From the NCBI GenBank assembly GCA_038215555.1, contig JBBQQT010000009.1, forward strand, positions 1-44,349: DNA of 44,349 nucleotides, given 5' to 3'. A model generated the notes under the pieces. It was given only the letters and a program-made list of their open reading frames with translations. It did not search any database and was not told the DNA's origin. Of this stretch, positions 8,093-16,924 are shown piece after piece. Every line of letters begins with the position of its first letter. Positions within the stretch are counted from its first letter, which is position 1. This DNA is from PFJX01 sp038215555 (GTDB lineage Bacteria > Pseudomonadota > Gammaproteobacteria > Burkholderiales > Thiobacillaceae). A program made the translations under genes and the position numbers.

Positions 8093-8713
8093 ATGCCCAG
8101 CATCTACGACCTGAAACCCGCGTTCCAGAACCTGTTGCGCCCCGCGGTGCGTGGCTTGGCACAGGCCGGTTTTACCGCCAACCAGGTGACCTTGGCGGCG
8201 ATGGCGCTGTCGTTCGCCACCGGCGCGATGATCGCGCTGCAACCTTCTCAAACCGGTTTGCTGCTGTTGCTGCCTGGCGTGATGTTTCTGCGCATGGCGT
8301 TGAATGCCGTCGATGGCATGCTGGCGCGCGAGCACAACCAGAAGTCGCGCCTGGGCGCGGTGCTCAACGAACTCTGCGATGTGCTGTCGGATGCTGCGCT
8401 GTATCTGCCGCTGGCGCTGGTGGTCGGCTTTGGGGGCAAGTACGGCGCGGCGTTGGTGGTGTTGATCGTCGTGCTGGCGACCGTTTCCGAAATGACCGGC
8501 GTGCTGATGCAGACGCTGGGCGCATCGCGCCGCTACGACGGGCCGATGGGCAAGAGCGATCGCGCTTTCATCTTCGGCGCGCTTGGTCTTGCGGTGGGCT
8601 TGGGGGCACCAACTGGGATGTGGCTGACCGGCGTGCTCGCCGTGGTCGCAGTATTGCTGGTGTTCACCATCATCAACCGCGCTAAACGCGGTCTGGCTGA
8701 GGAGACAAACTGA
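8093..8713 (+). CDS. CDP-alcohol phosphatidyltransferase family protein
   Basis: The protein is 206 residues with about six hydrophobic segments, so an inner-membrane enzyme. The family signature begins at Asp74: DGMLAREHNQKSRLGAVLNE followed by LCDVLSD. The DG-xx-AR part is exact, and the G-xxx-D position is Asn, as in the YnbA-like subgroup. Such enzymes exchange CMP from a CDP-activated lipid for an alcohol to make a phospholipid; the alcohol is not identifiable. It overlaps the cytidylyltransferase-like gene by one base, and a PlsC-like gene follows, giving a layout like E. coli ynbAB. Confidence 0.87.
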   Translation: MPSIYDLKPAFQNLLRPAVRGLAQAGFTANQVTLAAMALSFATGAMIALQPSQTGLLLLLPGVMFLRMALNAVDGMLAREHNQKSRLGAVLNELCDVLSDAALYLPLALVVGFGGKYGAALVVLIVVLATVSEMTGVLMQTLGASRRYDGPMGKSDRAFIFGALGLAVGLGAPTGMWLTGVLAVVAVLLVFTIINRAKRGLAEETN

Positions 8714-9651
8714 TGTTCAGCGTCCTGACTCCCAACGCCGCCGCATTTTTGGCCGGTATCTTTGGCATTCTGCTGATCGCCAGTCTGATCGTGTTCGGGC
8801 TCAAACGCGCCCATCCTGAAAAGGACTACGACGAGCTCACGTCGCGGGTGAATTCCTGGTGGGTGATGGCCGGTGTGTTTGCCGCTGCGATGGCGTTGTC
8901 GCCAACGCTGTCGCTGATCTTCTTGGCTTTCGTCAGTTTTCTGGCGCTGAAGGAATACCTGTCGCTGATCCCGACTCGCCGTGCCGACCGGCGCGTGTTG
9001 TTCTGGGCTTATCTGACTATCCCGGCGCAGTTTTACTGGGTGGCGATTGGCTGGTACGGCATGTTCATCATCTTCATTCCGGTCTACCTGTTCATGTTTT
9101 TGCCGATGCGCATGGTGCTGATCGGCGATACCACCGGTTTCCTGCGCGCCGCCGGCAGCCTGCACTGGGGGTTGATGCTGACCGTGTTCAACCTGTCGCA
9201 CATGGCGTTTCTGCTGGTGCTGCCGCTCGACGTCAATCCGGCTGGTGGCGCGGCAGGACTGGTGCTGTTCCTGATGTTTTTGACCCAGTTCAACGATGTG
9301 GCGCAGTACGTCTGGGGCAAACTGTTCGGCAAGCACAAGATCATCCCCAAGGTCAGCCCGAAGAAAACCTGGGAAGGATTTCTTGGCGGCATTTTGACTA
9401 CCACGTTGGCGGCCTGGGCGCTGGCGCCGTATCTGACGCCGCTGGTCGGCTGGGAAGCGCCGGTGGCAGGTCTGCTGATCGGTTTGGCCGGCTTTGTCGG
9501 CGACGTCAACATCTCGGCGCTGAAGCGCGATCTCGGCATCAAGGATAGCGGCAGTCTGATTCCGGGCCACGGCGGCATTCTGGATCGGGTCGACAGCCTG
9601 ACCTTCACCGCGCCGTTGTTCTTCCATTTCTTGTATTACCTGCACTATTGA
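8713..9651 (+). CDS. Phosphatidate cytidylyltransferase (CdsA/YnbB-like)
   Basis: The protein is 312 residues with roughly eight transmembrane segments. The CDS signature is at the C-terminus (about 265-297): SALKRDLGIKDSGSLIPGHG then GILDRVDS. KVSPKKTWEGFLGG precedes it. The enzyme should make CDP-diacylglycerol from phosphatidate and CTP. Its immediate neighbour would use that product. It is probably a second, accessory cytidylyltransferase rather than the main CdsA, judging by the YnbAB-like pairing. Confidence 0.9.
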   Translation: MFSVLTPNAAAFLAGIFGILLIASLIVFGLKRAHPEKDYDELTSRVNSWWVMAGVFAAAMALSPTLSLIFLAFVSFLALKEYLSLIPTRRADRRVLFWAYLTIPAQFYWVAIGWYGMFIIFIPVYLFMFLPMRMVLIGDTTGFLRAAGSLHWGLMLTVFNLSHMAFLLVLPLDVNPAGGAAGLVLFLMFLTQFNDVAQYVWGKLFGKHKIIPKVSPKKTWEGFLGGILTTTLAAWALAPYLTPLVGWEAPVAGLLIGLAGFVGDVNISALKRDLGIKDSGSLIPGHGGILDRVDSLTFTAPLFFHFLYYLHY

Positions 9652-9668
9652 TGCGCATAAAAATAGCC

Positions 9669-9738
9669 GTCACCCCGGCGCAGGCCGGGGTCCAGAAGAA
9701 GTGGCACGGACTGGTTTCCGACTTTCGCCGAAATGACG
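9669..9738. repeat. Intergenic repeat with cgtca/tgacg ends and a GC hairpin
   Basis: The ends cgtca (9669-9673) and tgacg (9734-9738) are inverted. Inside is an 8-bp stem accccggc/gccggggt (9672-9679 with 9684-9691) with a gcag loop. This is the style of short dispersed intergenic repeat common in Proteobacteria. It separates the cytidylyltransferase gene from the acyltransferase gene. Confidence 0.6.
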
Positions 9739-9745
9739 CCAGCAT

Positions 9746-10411
9746 ATGAATCATTTTTTACGTCTCGCCTTTTTCGCCCTGATTGCCCGGCCCATCGCGC
9801 TGATCGTGCTCGGCCTCAACCTGCGCCATCGCGAACGCCTGCCGCTGAACGGCCCGGCGATCATCGCCGCCAATCACAACAGCCACCTCGATACGCTGGT
9901 GCTGCTGTCGCTGTTCCCGCTCAGGTTATTGCCGAAGTTGCGCCCGGTAGCGGCGGCAGACTACTTCACGGTGAATCCGCTGCTGGCCTGGTTTTCGCTC
10001 AACGTGATCGGCATCCTGCCGATCAAGCGCGAGGCGAAAGGCGGTGCCGATCCGCTCAAGCCGTGCGAGATGGCACTCGAACGCGGCGAAATTCTGGTGC
10101 TGTTTCCGGAAGGCAGCCGTGGCGAGGCGGAAGTGATGGGGCGCTTCAAACGTGGCATCGCGGTGTTGGCGGCCCGGCGACCGGAGGTGCCGGTGACGCC
10201 GATTTTTCTGCACGGCCTTGGAAAAGCGCTGCCGAAGGATGACCCGATTCTGGTGCCGTTTTTCTGCGATGTATTCGTCGGCGAGGCGATGTTCGGCAAT
10301 CCGGAGCAGGCTGTTTTCATGACCGAGTTGACGACTCGAATGCACGCATTGGCGAACGAGTTGCCGCGAGAGCTGGTCGTTGAAATGTCGCTACGGCAAG
10401 AAGAAAACTGA
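9746..10411 (+). CDS. PlsC-like 1-acylglycerol-3-phosphate acyltransferase
   Basis: The 221-residue protein has the acyltransferase motifs in order: NHNSHLDT (His44-X4-Asp49), then LPIKRE, then LFPEGSRGE and VPVTPIFLHG. The N-terminus is hydrophobic, consistent with inner-membrane attachment. It should acylate lysophosphatidate to phosphatidate, the substrate of the upstream cytidylyltransferase. The pathway order is therefore reflected in the cluster. Confidence 0.9.
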   Translation: MNHFLRLAFFALIARPIALIVLGLNLRHRERLPLNGPAIIAANHNSHLDTLVLLSLFPLRLLPKLRPVAAADYFTVNPLLAWFSLNVIGILPIKREAKGGADPLKPCEMALERGEILVLFPEGSRGEAEVMGRFKRGIAVLAARRPEVPVTPIFLHGLGKALPKDDPILVPFFCDVFVGEAMFGNPEQAVFMTELTTRMHALANELPRELVVEMSLRQEEN

Positions 10412-10485
10412 ATCCGTCTGTATGTAATCCCCTTACGGGGGCAGGCGAATGATTTTCTGCGCTTGGCCGGCAAGAATGCCGCTCC

Positions 10486-11088
10486 ATGAACGCAAGCAAA
10501 CCTTTTCTCGATCCTTCCCAGGACACCGCTGTTGCCTGGGCTCGTCGTAAAGAAACCATCCTCGTCACGCTGAAAATGTTCAGGATGACGCTGGACGCCG
10601 TGCGCCGGCATTCGGAATGGGTGGAATCTCGGCACGACATCAGCTCCGTCGATCTCTGGGCGCTATGGGAACTGGCGCAAACCCCCGGGCTGCGCGCGGT
10701 CGATCTGGCCAAGGCCATGGCTTTGCCGCGGCCAAACACCGAGTCGCTGCTTGACGGGCTGCTCAAGCGCGGTCTGTTGCGTGTGGAATCCGACCCGCAA
10801 TCGACCGCGCCCGGCGTTTATTTTGTTACTTTCGATGGTCAACGCATCGCCGATGCCTCGCCGCAATTTGGCCAGGGCGTGCTGAAAGCGGCGATGAACA
10901 ATCTGCCTGACGATGCCCTGCTCAATCTGGCGCAAGCCATGAGCGATCTGGTGCAGAACCTGCCCTTTCTCGAACAGAGCGCGGCATTGCAACCGATGGC
11001 TGAACTGCTTCGCCCGGGCGGTCTTGCACAAGCGGCAAGGCCGAATAAGTTAAGCCCTGATAAGCAGGTGCTCCCGTCTGATATTTAA
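10486..11088 (+). CDS. MarR-like winged-helix transcriptional regulator
   Basis: The protein is 200 residues. The core, about 55-110, reads as a winged helix (SSVDLWALWELAQTPG; LRAVDLAKAMALPRPNTESL; LLKRGLLRVESDPQS), followed by a long helix typical of MarR dimerisation. The C-terminal 30 residues are low in order. The ligand is unknown. It lies 9 nt upstream of a small membrane protein gene, which may be a target or simply co-transcribed. Confidence 0.7.
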   Translation: MNASKPFLDPSQDTAVAWARRKETILVTLKMFRMTLDAVRRHSEWVESRHDISSVDLWALWELAQTPGLRAVDLAKAMALPRPNTESLLDGLLKRGLLRVESDPQSTAPGVYFVTFDGQRIADASPQFGQGVLKAAMNNLPDDALLNLAQAMSDLVQNLPFLEQSAALQPMAELLRPGGLAQAARPNKLSPDKQVLPSDI

Positions 11089-11097
11089 GGAACCGAT

Positions 11098-11766
11098 ATG
11101 GATATGCAAATCGATCTTTTTCTTGTCTCACTGCAAACTTTCTGGGGCCAGATTGCCCTCTTCATGCCCAAGCTGCTGGCCGCTTTGCTGATGATTTTGG
11201 CAGGCTGGGTGCTGGCGCGCGTATTGCGCAGCGGCGTGCGGCGCGGCCTCGAAGCGCTGGGTTTTGGCCGCATGGCGGAGCGCTCGGGACTGGAAGCGCT
11301 GGTCAAGCAGGGCGGGGTCGATCTGTCGCTGGCCGGCGTTATCGCCGGCACCATCTATTGGCTGGTGTTGCTGGTGGTGGCCGTCTCGGCGGCCAGCAGT
11401 CTGGGGCTCGATTCCCTCGCCAGCCTGGCCAACAAGATGGCGCTGTTCCTGCCGAACGTGCTGGTCGCGATCTTCATTCTGGTGTTCGGCACGCTGTTCG
11501 CCCGCCTGGTCAATCGTCTGGTGTTTGCTTCGCTCAACAATGCCAAGTTCCCCGGCGCGCTGACCGCCAGTACGGCGTGTGAATACACGGTTCAGATCTT
11601 TGCGTTCTTTCTCGCCCTGGAACAACTCGGCATTGGCACCACGTTGCTGACCGTCGCGTTCGCCATCGTCTTCGGCGGCTTCGTGCTGACCATGGCGCTG
11701 GCGTTCGGACTCGGCGGCCGTGATTGGGCGGCGGATCGAATCAAGGGTTGGACCAACAAGCAGTAA
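11098..11766 (+). CDS. Small MscS-related membrane protein (conserved TM-helix repeats)
   Basis: The protein is 222 residues with about four or five hydrophobic segments. Two similar blocks (PKLLAALLMILAGWVLARVL at 22-41, and LPNVLVAIFILVFGTLFARL near 118-137) match the conserved TM-helix repeat found at the N-terminus of some mechanosensitive channel proteins. It lacks the MscS beta domain, so channel activity is only a guess. The start is preceded by aaggaa. Confidence 0.72.
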   Translation: MDMQIDLFLVSLQTFWGQIALFMPKLLAALLMILAGWVLARVLRSGVRRGLEALGFGRMAERSGLEALVKQGGVDLSLAGVIAGTIYWLVLLVVAVSAASSLGLDSLASLANKMALFLPNVLVAIFILVFGTLFARLVNRLVFASLNNAKFPGALTASTACEYTVQIFAFFLALEQLGIGTTLLTVAFAIVFGGFVLTMALAFGLGGRDWAADRIKGWTNKQ

Positions 11767-11828
11767 CGCCGCTTCAGTCGTTGCGTCAGTCGGTCGCATG
11801 AAATGCCGGCGGCGGCGATAATGCCGGC

Positions 11829-12710
11829 ATGAATACCCTAAAGGGCACCAGACTCAAGTTCACCAAGATGCACGGCGCCGGCAACGACTTTGTCGTGCTG
11901 GATGGCGTCAGGCAAAACATCGATCTGACGCCGGCCCAATATCAGGCGCTGGCCGACCGCCATGTCGGCATCGGCTGCGACCAGATTCTGCTGGTTCAGG
12001 CGGCTACCCGCACGGACTGCGATTTTCGTTATCGCATCTTCAATGCCGATGGCGGCGAAGTGGAGCAGTGTGGCAATGGCGCCCGCTGCTTTGTTCGTTT
12101 CGTGCATGACCAGGGGTTGACGCCGAAGCAGGAAATCCGCGTCGAAACCGCCTCCGGCATCATCGTGCCGAAGCTGGAAGACGATGGCCGCGTCACCGTC
12201 AACATGGGGCGGCCGCGCTTCGAACCGGACGAGATTCCATTTCAGGCCGCAGCCCGGGAAGTCACCTATCGACTCGATGTGGCTGGCCGCGAACTGGAAA
12301 TCTCCGCCGTTTCAATGGGCAATCCGCATGCGGTCTGGCGGGTTGATGACGTCGAATGTGCGCCGGTTGCCGAGTTGGGGCCGCAGATCGAACATCACCC
12401 GCGTTTCCCGCAACGGGTCAACGTCGGTTTCATGCAGATCGTCAACCGCGAGCAGATCCGCTTGCGCGTGTTCGAACGCGGCAGCGGCGAAACCCTGGCC
12501 TGCGGCACCGGCGCTTGTGCCGCGGTGGTGGCCGGCATCTCGCGCGGCCTTCTGACCAGCCGGGTCAGCGTCGAGACCCGCGGCGGCGAACTCGTCATCG
12601 CCTGGGCTGGCGAGGGCAATCCAGTATTCCTGACCGGCCCAGCGGTCACCGTTTTTCACGGCGAGATTGAAATCCAACAAGCGTTACCAGAACTCATAGG
12701 CCAACCATGA
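11829..12710 (+). CDS. dapF: Diaminopimelate epimerase
   Basis: The 293-residue enzyme converts LL- to meso-diaminopimelate for lysine and peptidoglycan. The N-terminal FTKMHGAGNDFVVLDG is diagnostic. The two catalytic cysteines lie in EQCGNGARC and in LACGTGACA. The C-terminus runs about 15 residues longer than usual. It overlaps the DUF484 gene by ATGA, giving the dapF-DUF484-xerC order well known in proteobacteria. Confidence 0.97.
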   Translation: MNTLKGTRLKFTKMHGAGNDFVVLDGVRQNIDLTPAQYQALADRHVGIGCDQILLVQAATRTDCDFRYRIFNADGGEVEQCGNGARCFVRFVHDQGLTPKQEIRVETASGIIVPKLEDDGRVTVNMGRPRFEPDEIPFQAAAREVTYRLDVAGRELEISAVSMGNPHAVWRVDDVECAPVAELGPQIEHHPRFPQRVNVGFMQIVNREQIRLRVFERGSGETLACGTGACAAVVAGISRGLLTSRVSVETRGGELVIAWAGEGNPVFLTGPAVTVFHGEIEIQQALPELIGQP

Positions 12711-13366
12711 ACCTCACTCCAGAACAGATCAGCGATTTCCTCAAACTCAATCCGGATTACTTCGCCAGTCATCCTGAAATGCTGACTGAAATTACTGTGC
12801 CGCATCCTTACAGCAGCCAGGCGATTTCGTTGGGCGAGCGGCAAGTGCTGGCGTTGCGCGACAAGTCGCGCGGGCTGGAATTGAAGTTGCGCGAGTTCAT
12901 CCAGTTCGCGGAAGAAAACGACGCCATCGGCGACAAGCTGCACAAGGTCGCACTTGATCTGATGCACGCGCGCAGCCTGGATGCAGTCTTCCAGTCGCTG
13001 GCGCTGAACCTGTCGGAGAGCTTCTCGATTCCTCACAGCACGCTGCGTGTCTGGGCCGATCGGCCGCCCGCCGGTTCGTCCGACATGCCGGAATTTGCGG
13101 CTGTCAGTGCCGATATCAAAGTGTTGATGACCGGCCTGACGCAGCCGCGATGCGGCGCTGATATGCCGGATGAAATTCGCGCCTGGTTCGGCTCGGTGGG
13201 GCCGAACCAGAAGTCCTTCGCGCTGGCGCCGCTGCGTGAAGAGAACCTGGATGGCCTGCTGGTGCTGTCGTCGGAAGATGCAAAACGGTTTTATCCGGAA
13301 ATGGGCACGCTTTACCTGACCTGGCTGGCGGAACTCAGCGGCGCGGCAATTTCACGTTTTCTGTGA
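12707..13366 (+). CDS. DUF484 family protein (GAF-like)
   Basis: The 219-residue protein has the opening pattern ISDFLKLNPDYFASHPEML and a short coiled-coil region (ERQVLALRDKSRGLELKLRE) before a GAF-like domain. The family has no firm function but is nearly always between dapF and xerC, as here. It overlaps dapF by 4 nt and ends 6 nt before xerC. Confidence 0.92.
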   Translation: MNLTPEQISDFLKLNPDYFASHPEMLTEITVPHPYSSQAISLGERQVLALRDKSRGLELKLREFIQFAEENDAIGDKLHKVALDLMHARSLDAVFQSLALNLSESFSIPHSTLRVWADRPPAGSSDMPEFAAVSADIKVLMTGLTQPRCGADMPDEIRAWFGSVGPNQKSFALAPLREENLDGLLVLSSEDAKRFYPEMGTLYLTWLAELSGAAISRFL

Positions 13367-13372
13367 ACTTTC

Positions 13373-14266
13373 GTGCCAGCCGAAGGCCTGCTTTCGACTC
13401 CGATCGTCGCCTTTCTGGCTTCCCTGACGGCGCGACATTACAGCCCCGCCACTGTCGATACCTACACCTTCGATCTACGGCATTTGCTGGAACGGGTCGA
13501 CGAAGTCGAGCCGGCCAGTCTGACTTCGCATGACATTCGGCGGGCGCTGGCGGTTTTGCACAGCAAAGGCCTGAAACCGAAAACGTTGGCGCGCACGCTA
13601 TCGGCCTGGCGCAGTTTCTTCAACTACCTGGCGCGGCAGAATGCGGTGCAGGCGAATCCCTGTCTTGGCTTGCGGCCGCCGAAGAGCGAGAAGAAGTTGC
13701 CCAATGCGCCCAGCGTCGATGCGATGGCGCATTTGCTTGAAGCCGAAGCGGATGACGTCTGGTCGGTTCGCGATCTGGCGATGTTCGAACTGATGTATTC
13801 CGCCGGTCTGCGGCGCGCGGAATTGATCGGTCTGGATATTGCCGGACTCGATCTGACGGCCGGCGAAGTCACCGTCACCGGAAAAGGTTCCAGGATGCGT
13901 ATCGTGCCGGTCGGCAGCAAAGCGCTGGCGGCGGTGCGCAACTGGTTGGCCATGCGCGCCAATGTGGCACGGGACGATACCGAGGCGTTGTTTGTCGGCG
14001 CGCGCGGCGCAAGAATTTCGGCCACGGTGTTGGCGCTGGCATTGAAGCAACTGGCGCAGCGGCAGGGAATCACCGCGCATATGCATCCGCATGCTTTGCG
14101 GCATGCGTTTGCCAGCCATGTGTTGCAGTCATCCGGTGATTTGCGCGCGGTGCAGGAAATGCTCGGCCACGCCAGCCTGTCGACGACGCAGATCTATACC
14201 CATCTCGATTTTCAGCATCTGAGCCAGGTGTATGACCAAGCGCATCCGAGGGCGAAGAAAAAATAG
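13373..14266 (+). CDS. xerC: Tyrosine recombinase XerC
   Basis: The 297-residue protein starts at GTG 13373, just after the DUF484 stop. An N-terminal SAM-like core-binding domain (about 8-95) precedes the catalytic domain. Catalytic residues are visible: Arg147 (SAGLRRAEL), His240 and Arg243 (HALRHAFASH), His266 (LGHASLSTTQIYTH) and nucleophile Tyr275. With XerD it would resolve chromosome dimers at dif. Genomic position and length favour XerC over an integrase. Confidence 0.95.
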   Translation: MPAEGLLSTPIVAFLASLTARHYSPATVDTYTFDLRHLLERVDEVEPASLTSHDIRRALAVLHSKGLKPKTLARTLSAWRSFFNYLARQNAVQANPCLGLRPPKSEKKLPNAPSVDAMAHLLEAEADDVWSVRDLAMFELMYSAGLRRAELIGLDIAGLDLTAGEVTVTGKGSRMRIVPVGSKALAAVRNWLAMRANVARDDTEALFVGARGARISATVLALALKQLAQRQGITAHMHPHALRHAFASHVLQSSGDLRAVQEMLGHASLSTTQIYTHLDFQHLSQVYDQAHPRAKKK

Positions 14267-14285
14267 CTTGCAGGCTTCAATTGGT

Positions 14286-14329
14286 GCGCGCGGCGCAACC
14301 TACGCGATGCAGGAGGGTGCGCCGCGCGC
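14286..14329. terminator. GC-rich inverted repeat between convergent xerC and ahcY
   Basis: A 12-bp perfect stem (gcgcgcggcgca, 14286-14297, with 14318-14329) has a 20-nt loop. It lies between two convergent genes. There is no T-tract, so a bidirectional terminator or transcription barrier is likely but unproven. Confidence 0.5.
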
Positions 14330-14344
14330 CCCGGCCGGGTTAGC

Positions 14345-15772
14345 TCAGTAACGGGAATGCTCAGCCTTGTACGGACCGTTCTTCGGTACGCCGATGTAGG
14401 CGGCCTGTTGGTCGGAGAGTTCGGTCAGTTGCGCGTTGAGCTTGCGCAATTGCAGGCGGGCGACCTTTTCGTCCAGATGTTTCGGCAGCGTGTAGACCCC
14501 GACCGGGTAATCGGCGGTACGGGTGAACAGCTCGATCTGGGCAATGGTCTGGTTGGCGAAGCTGGAACTCATCACATAGGACGGGTGGCCGGTGGCGCAG
14601 CCGAGGTTCACCAGGCGGCCCTTGGCGAGCAGGATGATCCTTTTTCCGTCGGGGAAGATGATGTGATCGACCTGCGGCTTGATCTCTTCCCACTCGTAAC
14701 CTTCCACCGAGGCGACGTCGATTTCATTGTCGAAGTGGCCGATGTTGCAGACGATGGCTTGGTCCTTCATCTTGGCCATGTGGTCGTGGTTGATGACGTG
14801 GTAGTTGCCGGTGGCAGTGACGAAGATGTCGGCCTTGTCGGCGGCGTAGTCCATGGTGACCACTCGGTAGCCTTCCATCGCGGCTTGAAGGGCGCAGATC
14901 GGGTCGATTTCGGTGACCCAGACCTGGGCGGACAGGGCGCGCAGGGCCTGGCAGGAACCTTTGCCCACATCGCCGTAGCCGCACACCAGCGCGACCTTGC
15001 CGGCGATCATCACGTCGGTGGCGCGCTTGATGCCGTCGACCAGCGATTCGCGGCAGCCGTACAGGTTGTCGAACTTGGACTTGGTGACCGAGTCGTTGAC
15101 GTTGATGGCCGGGAACTTGAGGTCGCCGCGCTCGTGCATCTGATACAGCCGATGCACACCGGTGGTGGTCTCTTCAGTAACGCCCTTGATCTGGGCCAGA
15201 CGGGTGGAGTACCAGGTCGGATCGGTCGCCAGCTTGGCCTTGATCGCGGCAAAAAGAACGGTTTCTTCTTCGCCGTTCGGTTTGGCGATAACGCTGATAT
15301 CTTTTTCGGCTCGGGTGCCGAGGTGCAACAGCAGAGTGGCGTCGCCGCCGTCGTCGAGGATCATGTTGCTATACATTTTTTCACCACTCGCCGCCGCGCT
15401 CCACTCGAAGATGCGATGCGTGTAATCCCAGTAATCGGTCAGCGATTCACCCTTGACCGCGAACACCGGTACGTTGACAGCGGCGATGGCGGCGGCGGCG
15501 TGGTCCTGGGTCGAGAAGATGTTGCACGAGGCCCAGCGCACTTCGGCGCCCAATGCGGTGAGGGTTTCAATCAGCACGGCGGTCTGGATGGTCATGTGCA
15601 GACTGCCGGTGATGCGCGCGCCCTTCAGCGGCTGGCTGGCGGCGTATTCCTCGCGGATCGCCATCAGGCCGGGCATTTCGGTTTCCGCAATGCGGATTTC
15701 CTTGCGGCCCCAGTCGGCCAGTGCCATGTCGGCAACGATGTAGTCGGGAGTGTTGGTAACAGCGGTAGCCAC
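14345..15772 (-). CDS. ahcY: S-adenosylhomocysteine hydrolase
   Basis: The enzyme is 475 residues and splits SAH into homocysteine and adenosine, with bound NAD. The Rossmann motif GYGDVGKGSCQA, substrate residues in MTIQTAVLIETL and NVNDSVTKSKFDN, and the C-terminal cap ending GPYKAEHSRY are present. The start is GTG at 15772: aaggag lies 7 nt before it, and MATAVTNTPDY is a normal N-terminus. An in-frame ATG at 15832 falls inside the riboswitch expression platform and is not the start. Expression should rise with SAH through the upstream riboswitch. Confidence 0.97.
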   Translation of the reverse strand: MATAVTNTPDYIVADMALADWGRKEIRIAETEMPGLMAIREEYAASQPLKGARITGSLHMTIQTAVLIETLTALGAEVRWASCNIFSTQDHAAAAIAAVNVPVFAVKGESLTDYWDYTHRIFEWSAAASGEKMYSNMILDDGGDATLLLHLGTRAEKDISVIAKPNGEEETVLFAAIKAKLATDPTWYSTRLAQIKGVTEETTTGVHRLYQMHERGDLKFPAINVNDSVTKSKFDNLYGCRESLVDGIKRATDVMIAGKVALVCGYGDVGKGSCQALRALSAQVWVTEIDPICALQAAMEGYRVVTMDYAADKADIFVTATGNYHVINHDHMAKMKDQAIVCNIGHFDNEIDVASVEGYEWEEIKPQVDHIIFPDGKRIILLAKGRLVNLGCATGHPSYVMSSSFANQTIAQIELFTRTADYPVGVYTLPKHLDEKVARLQLRKLNAQLTELSDQQAAYIGVPKNGPYKAEHSRY

Positions 15773-15840
15773 AGTAAAGCTCCTTATCTGTGGCCGGGAG
15801 GGCGCTCTCATCTGGCGCCCCGTGCCCGGCACGGGTTAAA

Positions 15841-15910
15841 CAGATGAGCGCAGTTTTGAACCGAGCCTAAGGGCGGCCTTTTCAGGCCGAACTTGCAGCG
15901 CTCCTCGGAG
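15841..15910 (-). promoter_or_regulatory. SAH riboswitch upstream of ahcY
   Basis: On the minus strand the leader reads ccgaggagcgctgcaa, a variable GC hairpin (cggcct/aggccg), then aggctcgg, then caaaactgcgctcat. This is the conserved SAH-riboswitch core: CCGAG pairs with CTCGG, and the GAGCGC segment pairs with GCGCTC to form the pseudoknot. The class is known from beta- and gammaproteobacterial ahcY leaders and turns expression on when SAH binds. It ends about 70 nt before the GTG start. Confidence 0.9.
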
Positions 15911-15917
15911 GTTGGCG

Positions 15918-15923
15918 ATTATA
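15918..15923 (-). promoter_or_regulatory. -10 box of the ahcY promoter
   Basis: The minus strand has a perfect TATAAT just upstream of the SAH riboswitch, so transcription would start at the first bases of the aptamer. The -35 region, about 17 bp further up, is weak. Confidence 0.6.
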
Positions 15924-15942
15924 GCCAAGTCGTTCGCGATTT

Positions 15943-16209
15943 TTATGTGCCACCTGGTTGCGTGGCGACTTCCAATTCAGAAAGCCAGGCCAACGCTTGT
16001 TCGCGGCTTTCGCTGCACATCTCATGTGATGCTTGCAGCCCGGCGCAGCAGGCTGGTCGTTCAGGCTTACCGAAAATCGCACAGCGCGCGTTAGTGTCGA
16101 GTTGTATGCAACGCACTCCCGCCGACTTGCCGTCGATCATTCCGGGAATAGGGCTTGAGATCGAAGGCGCGATGCAGCAGGCGCCGCAGTTCGGGCGACA
16201 TACCTGCAT
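15943..16209 (-). CDS. YkgJ-type cysteine-cluster protein
   Basis: The protein is 88 residues. It opens MQVCRPNCGACCIAPSISSP, the CxxxCxxCC start of the YkgJ (UPF0153) family, with more cysteines at CIQLD, NARCAIFG and CC. The cysteines probably bind zinc or an iron-sulfur centre; the role is unknown. It follows the response-regulator gene closely on the same strand. The ahcY promoter lies just beyond its 3' end. Confidence 0.85.
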   Translation of the reverse strand: MQVCRPNCGACCIAPSISSPIPGMIDGKSAGVRCIQLDTNARCAIFGKPERPACCAGLQASHEMCSESREQALAWLSELEVATQPGGT

Positions 16210-16219
16210 GTTTGACGGC

Positions 16220-16852
16220 TCAGACGCGTTTTGACTTTTTCAGATGTTGCAGCACCAGCATGGCCACCTGCACACGATTGTGATAATTCAGTTTTTGCAT
16301 GATGTTGGCGAGATGGTTGCGTACGGTGTTGTCGGAAAGATTGAGCTTGCCGCCAATGACCTTGTTGCTGAAGCCCTGAGCAACGTATTCGGCAATTTCA
16401 AGTTCCCGCACTGAAAGCTTGGCCAATGGGTCTTCCGCGCTGGCGCGCGTCAGTTTTTGCACGACGGCGGGCGGAAACGCACCGGCATCCTGCAACACCA
16501 TGCCGATGGCATGCGAAATCTGGTCGGCATCCGACGACTTCAACAGGTAACCATCGACACCGGCATCGACTGCGGCACGGATTTCTTCATCCGCGTCTTC
16601 CACCGTGAGCACGATGACTTTCATGCCGGCGGCTTTCAGCAGCGGGACAATGTCGAGGCCGTCGCCATCCGGCAGGCTGCGGTCGAGAATCGCGACATCG
16701 GCTTTGCCGCCTTCGTTAAGCCAGACGCGGGCGCTGGCCAGATCGGCGCATTCGCCCGTAATGTTGAAGTCACCTTCGTTTTCGAGTGAACGCCGCACGC
16801 CAAGACGCAGCAGCGGGTGATCGTCGACGAGCAGGATGCGGATCGAATTCAT
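16220..16852 (-). CDS. NarL/FixJ-type response regulator
   Basis: The protein is 210 residues from ATG 16852, with gaggg upstream; a longer start at 16879 is possible. The receiver domain spans about 1-120: acidic pair Asp10-Asp11, phospho-acceptor Asp57 (ILDRSLPDGDG), VIVLTVED and YLLKSS. The LuxR-type helix-turn-helix is about 145-205: LSVRELEIAEYVAQGFSNKV then LSDNTVRNHLANIMQKL. No histidine kinase is adjacent, so it is an orphan here and its signal is unknown. Confidence 0.92.
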   Translation of the reverse strand: MNSIRILLVDDHPLLRLGVRRSLENEGDFNITGECADLASARVWLNEGGKADVAILDRSLPDGDGLDIVPLLKAAGMKVIVLTVEDADEEIRAAVDAGVDGYLLKSSDADQISHAIGMVLQDAGAFPPAVVQKLTRASAEDPLAKLSVRELEIAEYVAQGFSNKVIGGKLNLSDNTVRNHLANIMQKLNYHNRVQVAMLVLQHLKKSKRV

Positions 16853-16924
16853 GGGTATGGCCCTCATGTTGGCGTGCATGAAATGCGTTTCAATAAAGGC
16901 AAACGTGGTGAAGCAGAGTGTGCA

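Noticed and set aside
15773..15832. ATG-initiated N-terminal extension of AhcY
   Set aside because: The 20 extra codons fall within the riboswitch expression platform. GTG 15772 has a strong aaggag and gives the normal family N-terminus.
14357..15847. 496-codon open frame on the plus strand opposite ahcY
   Set aside because: It mirrors the codons of ahcY and has no protein motif. ahcY on the minus strand is unmistakable.
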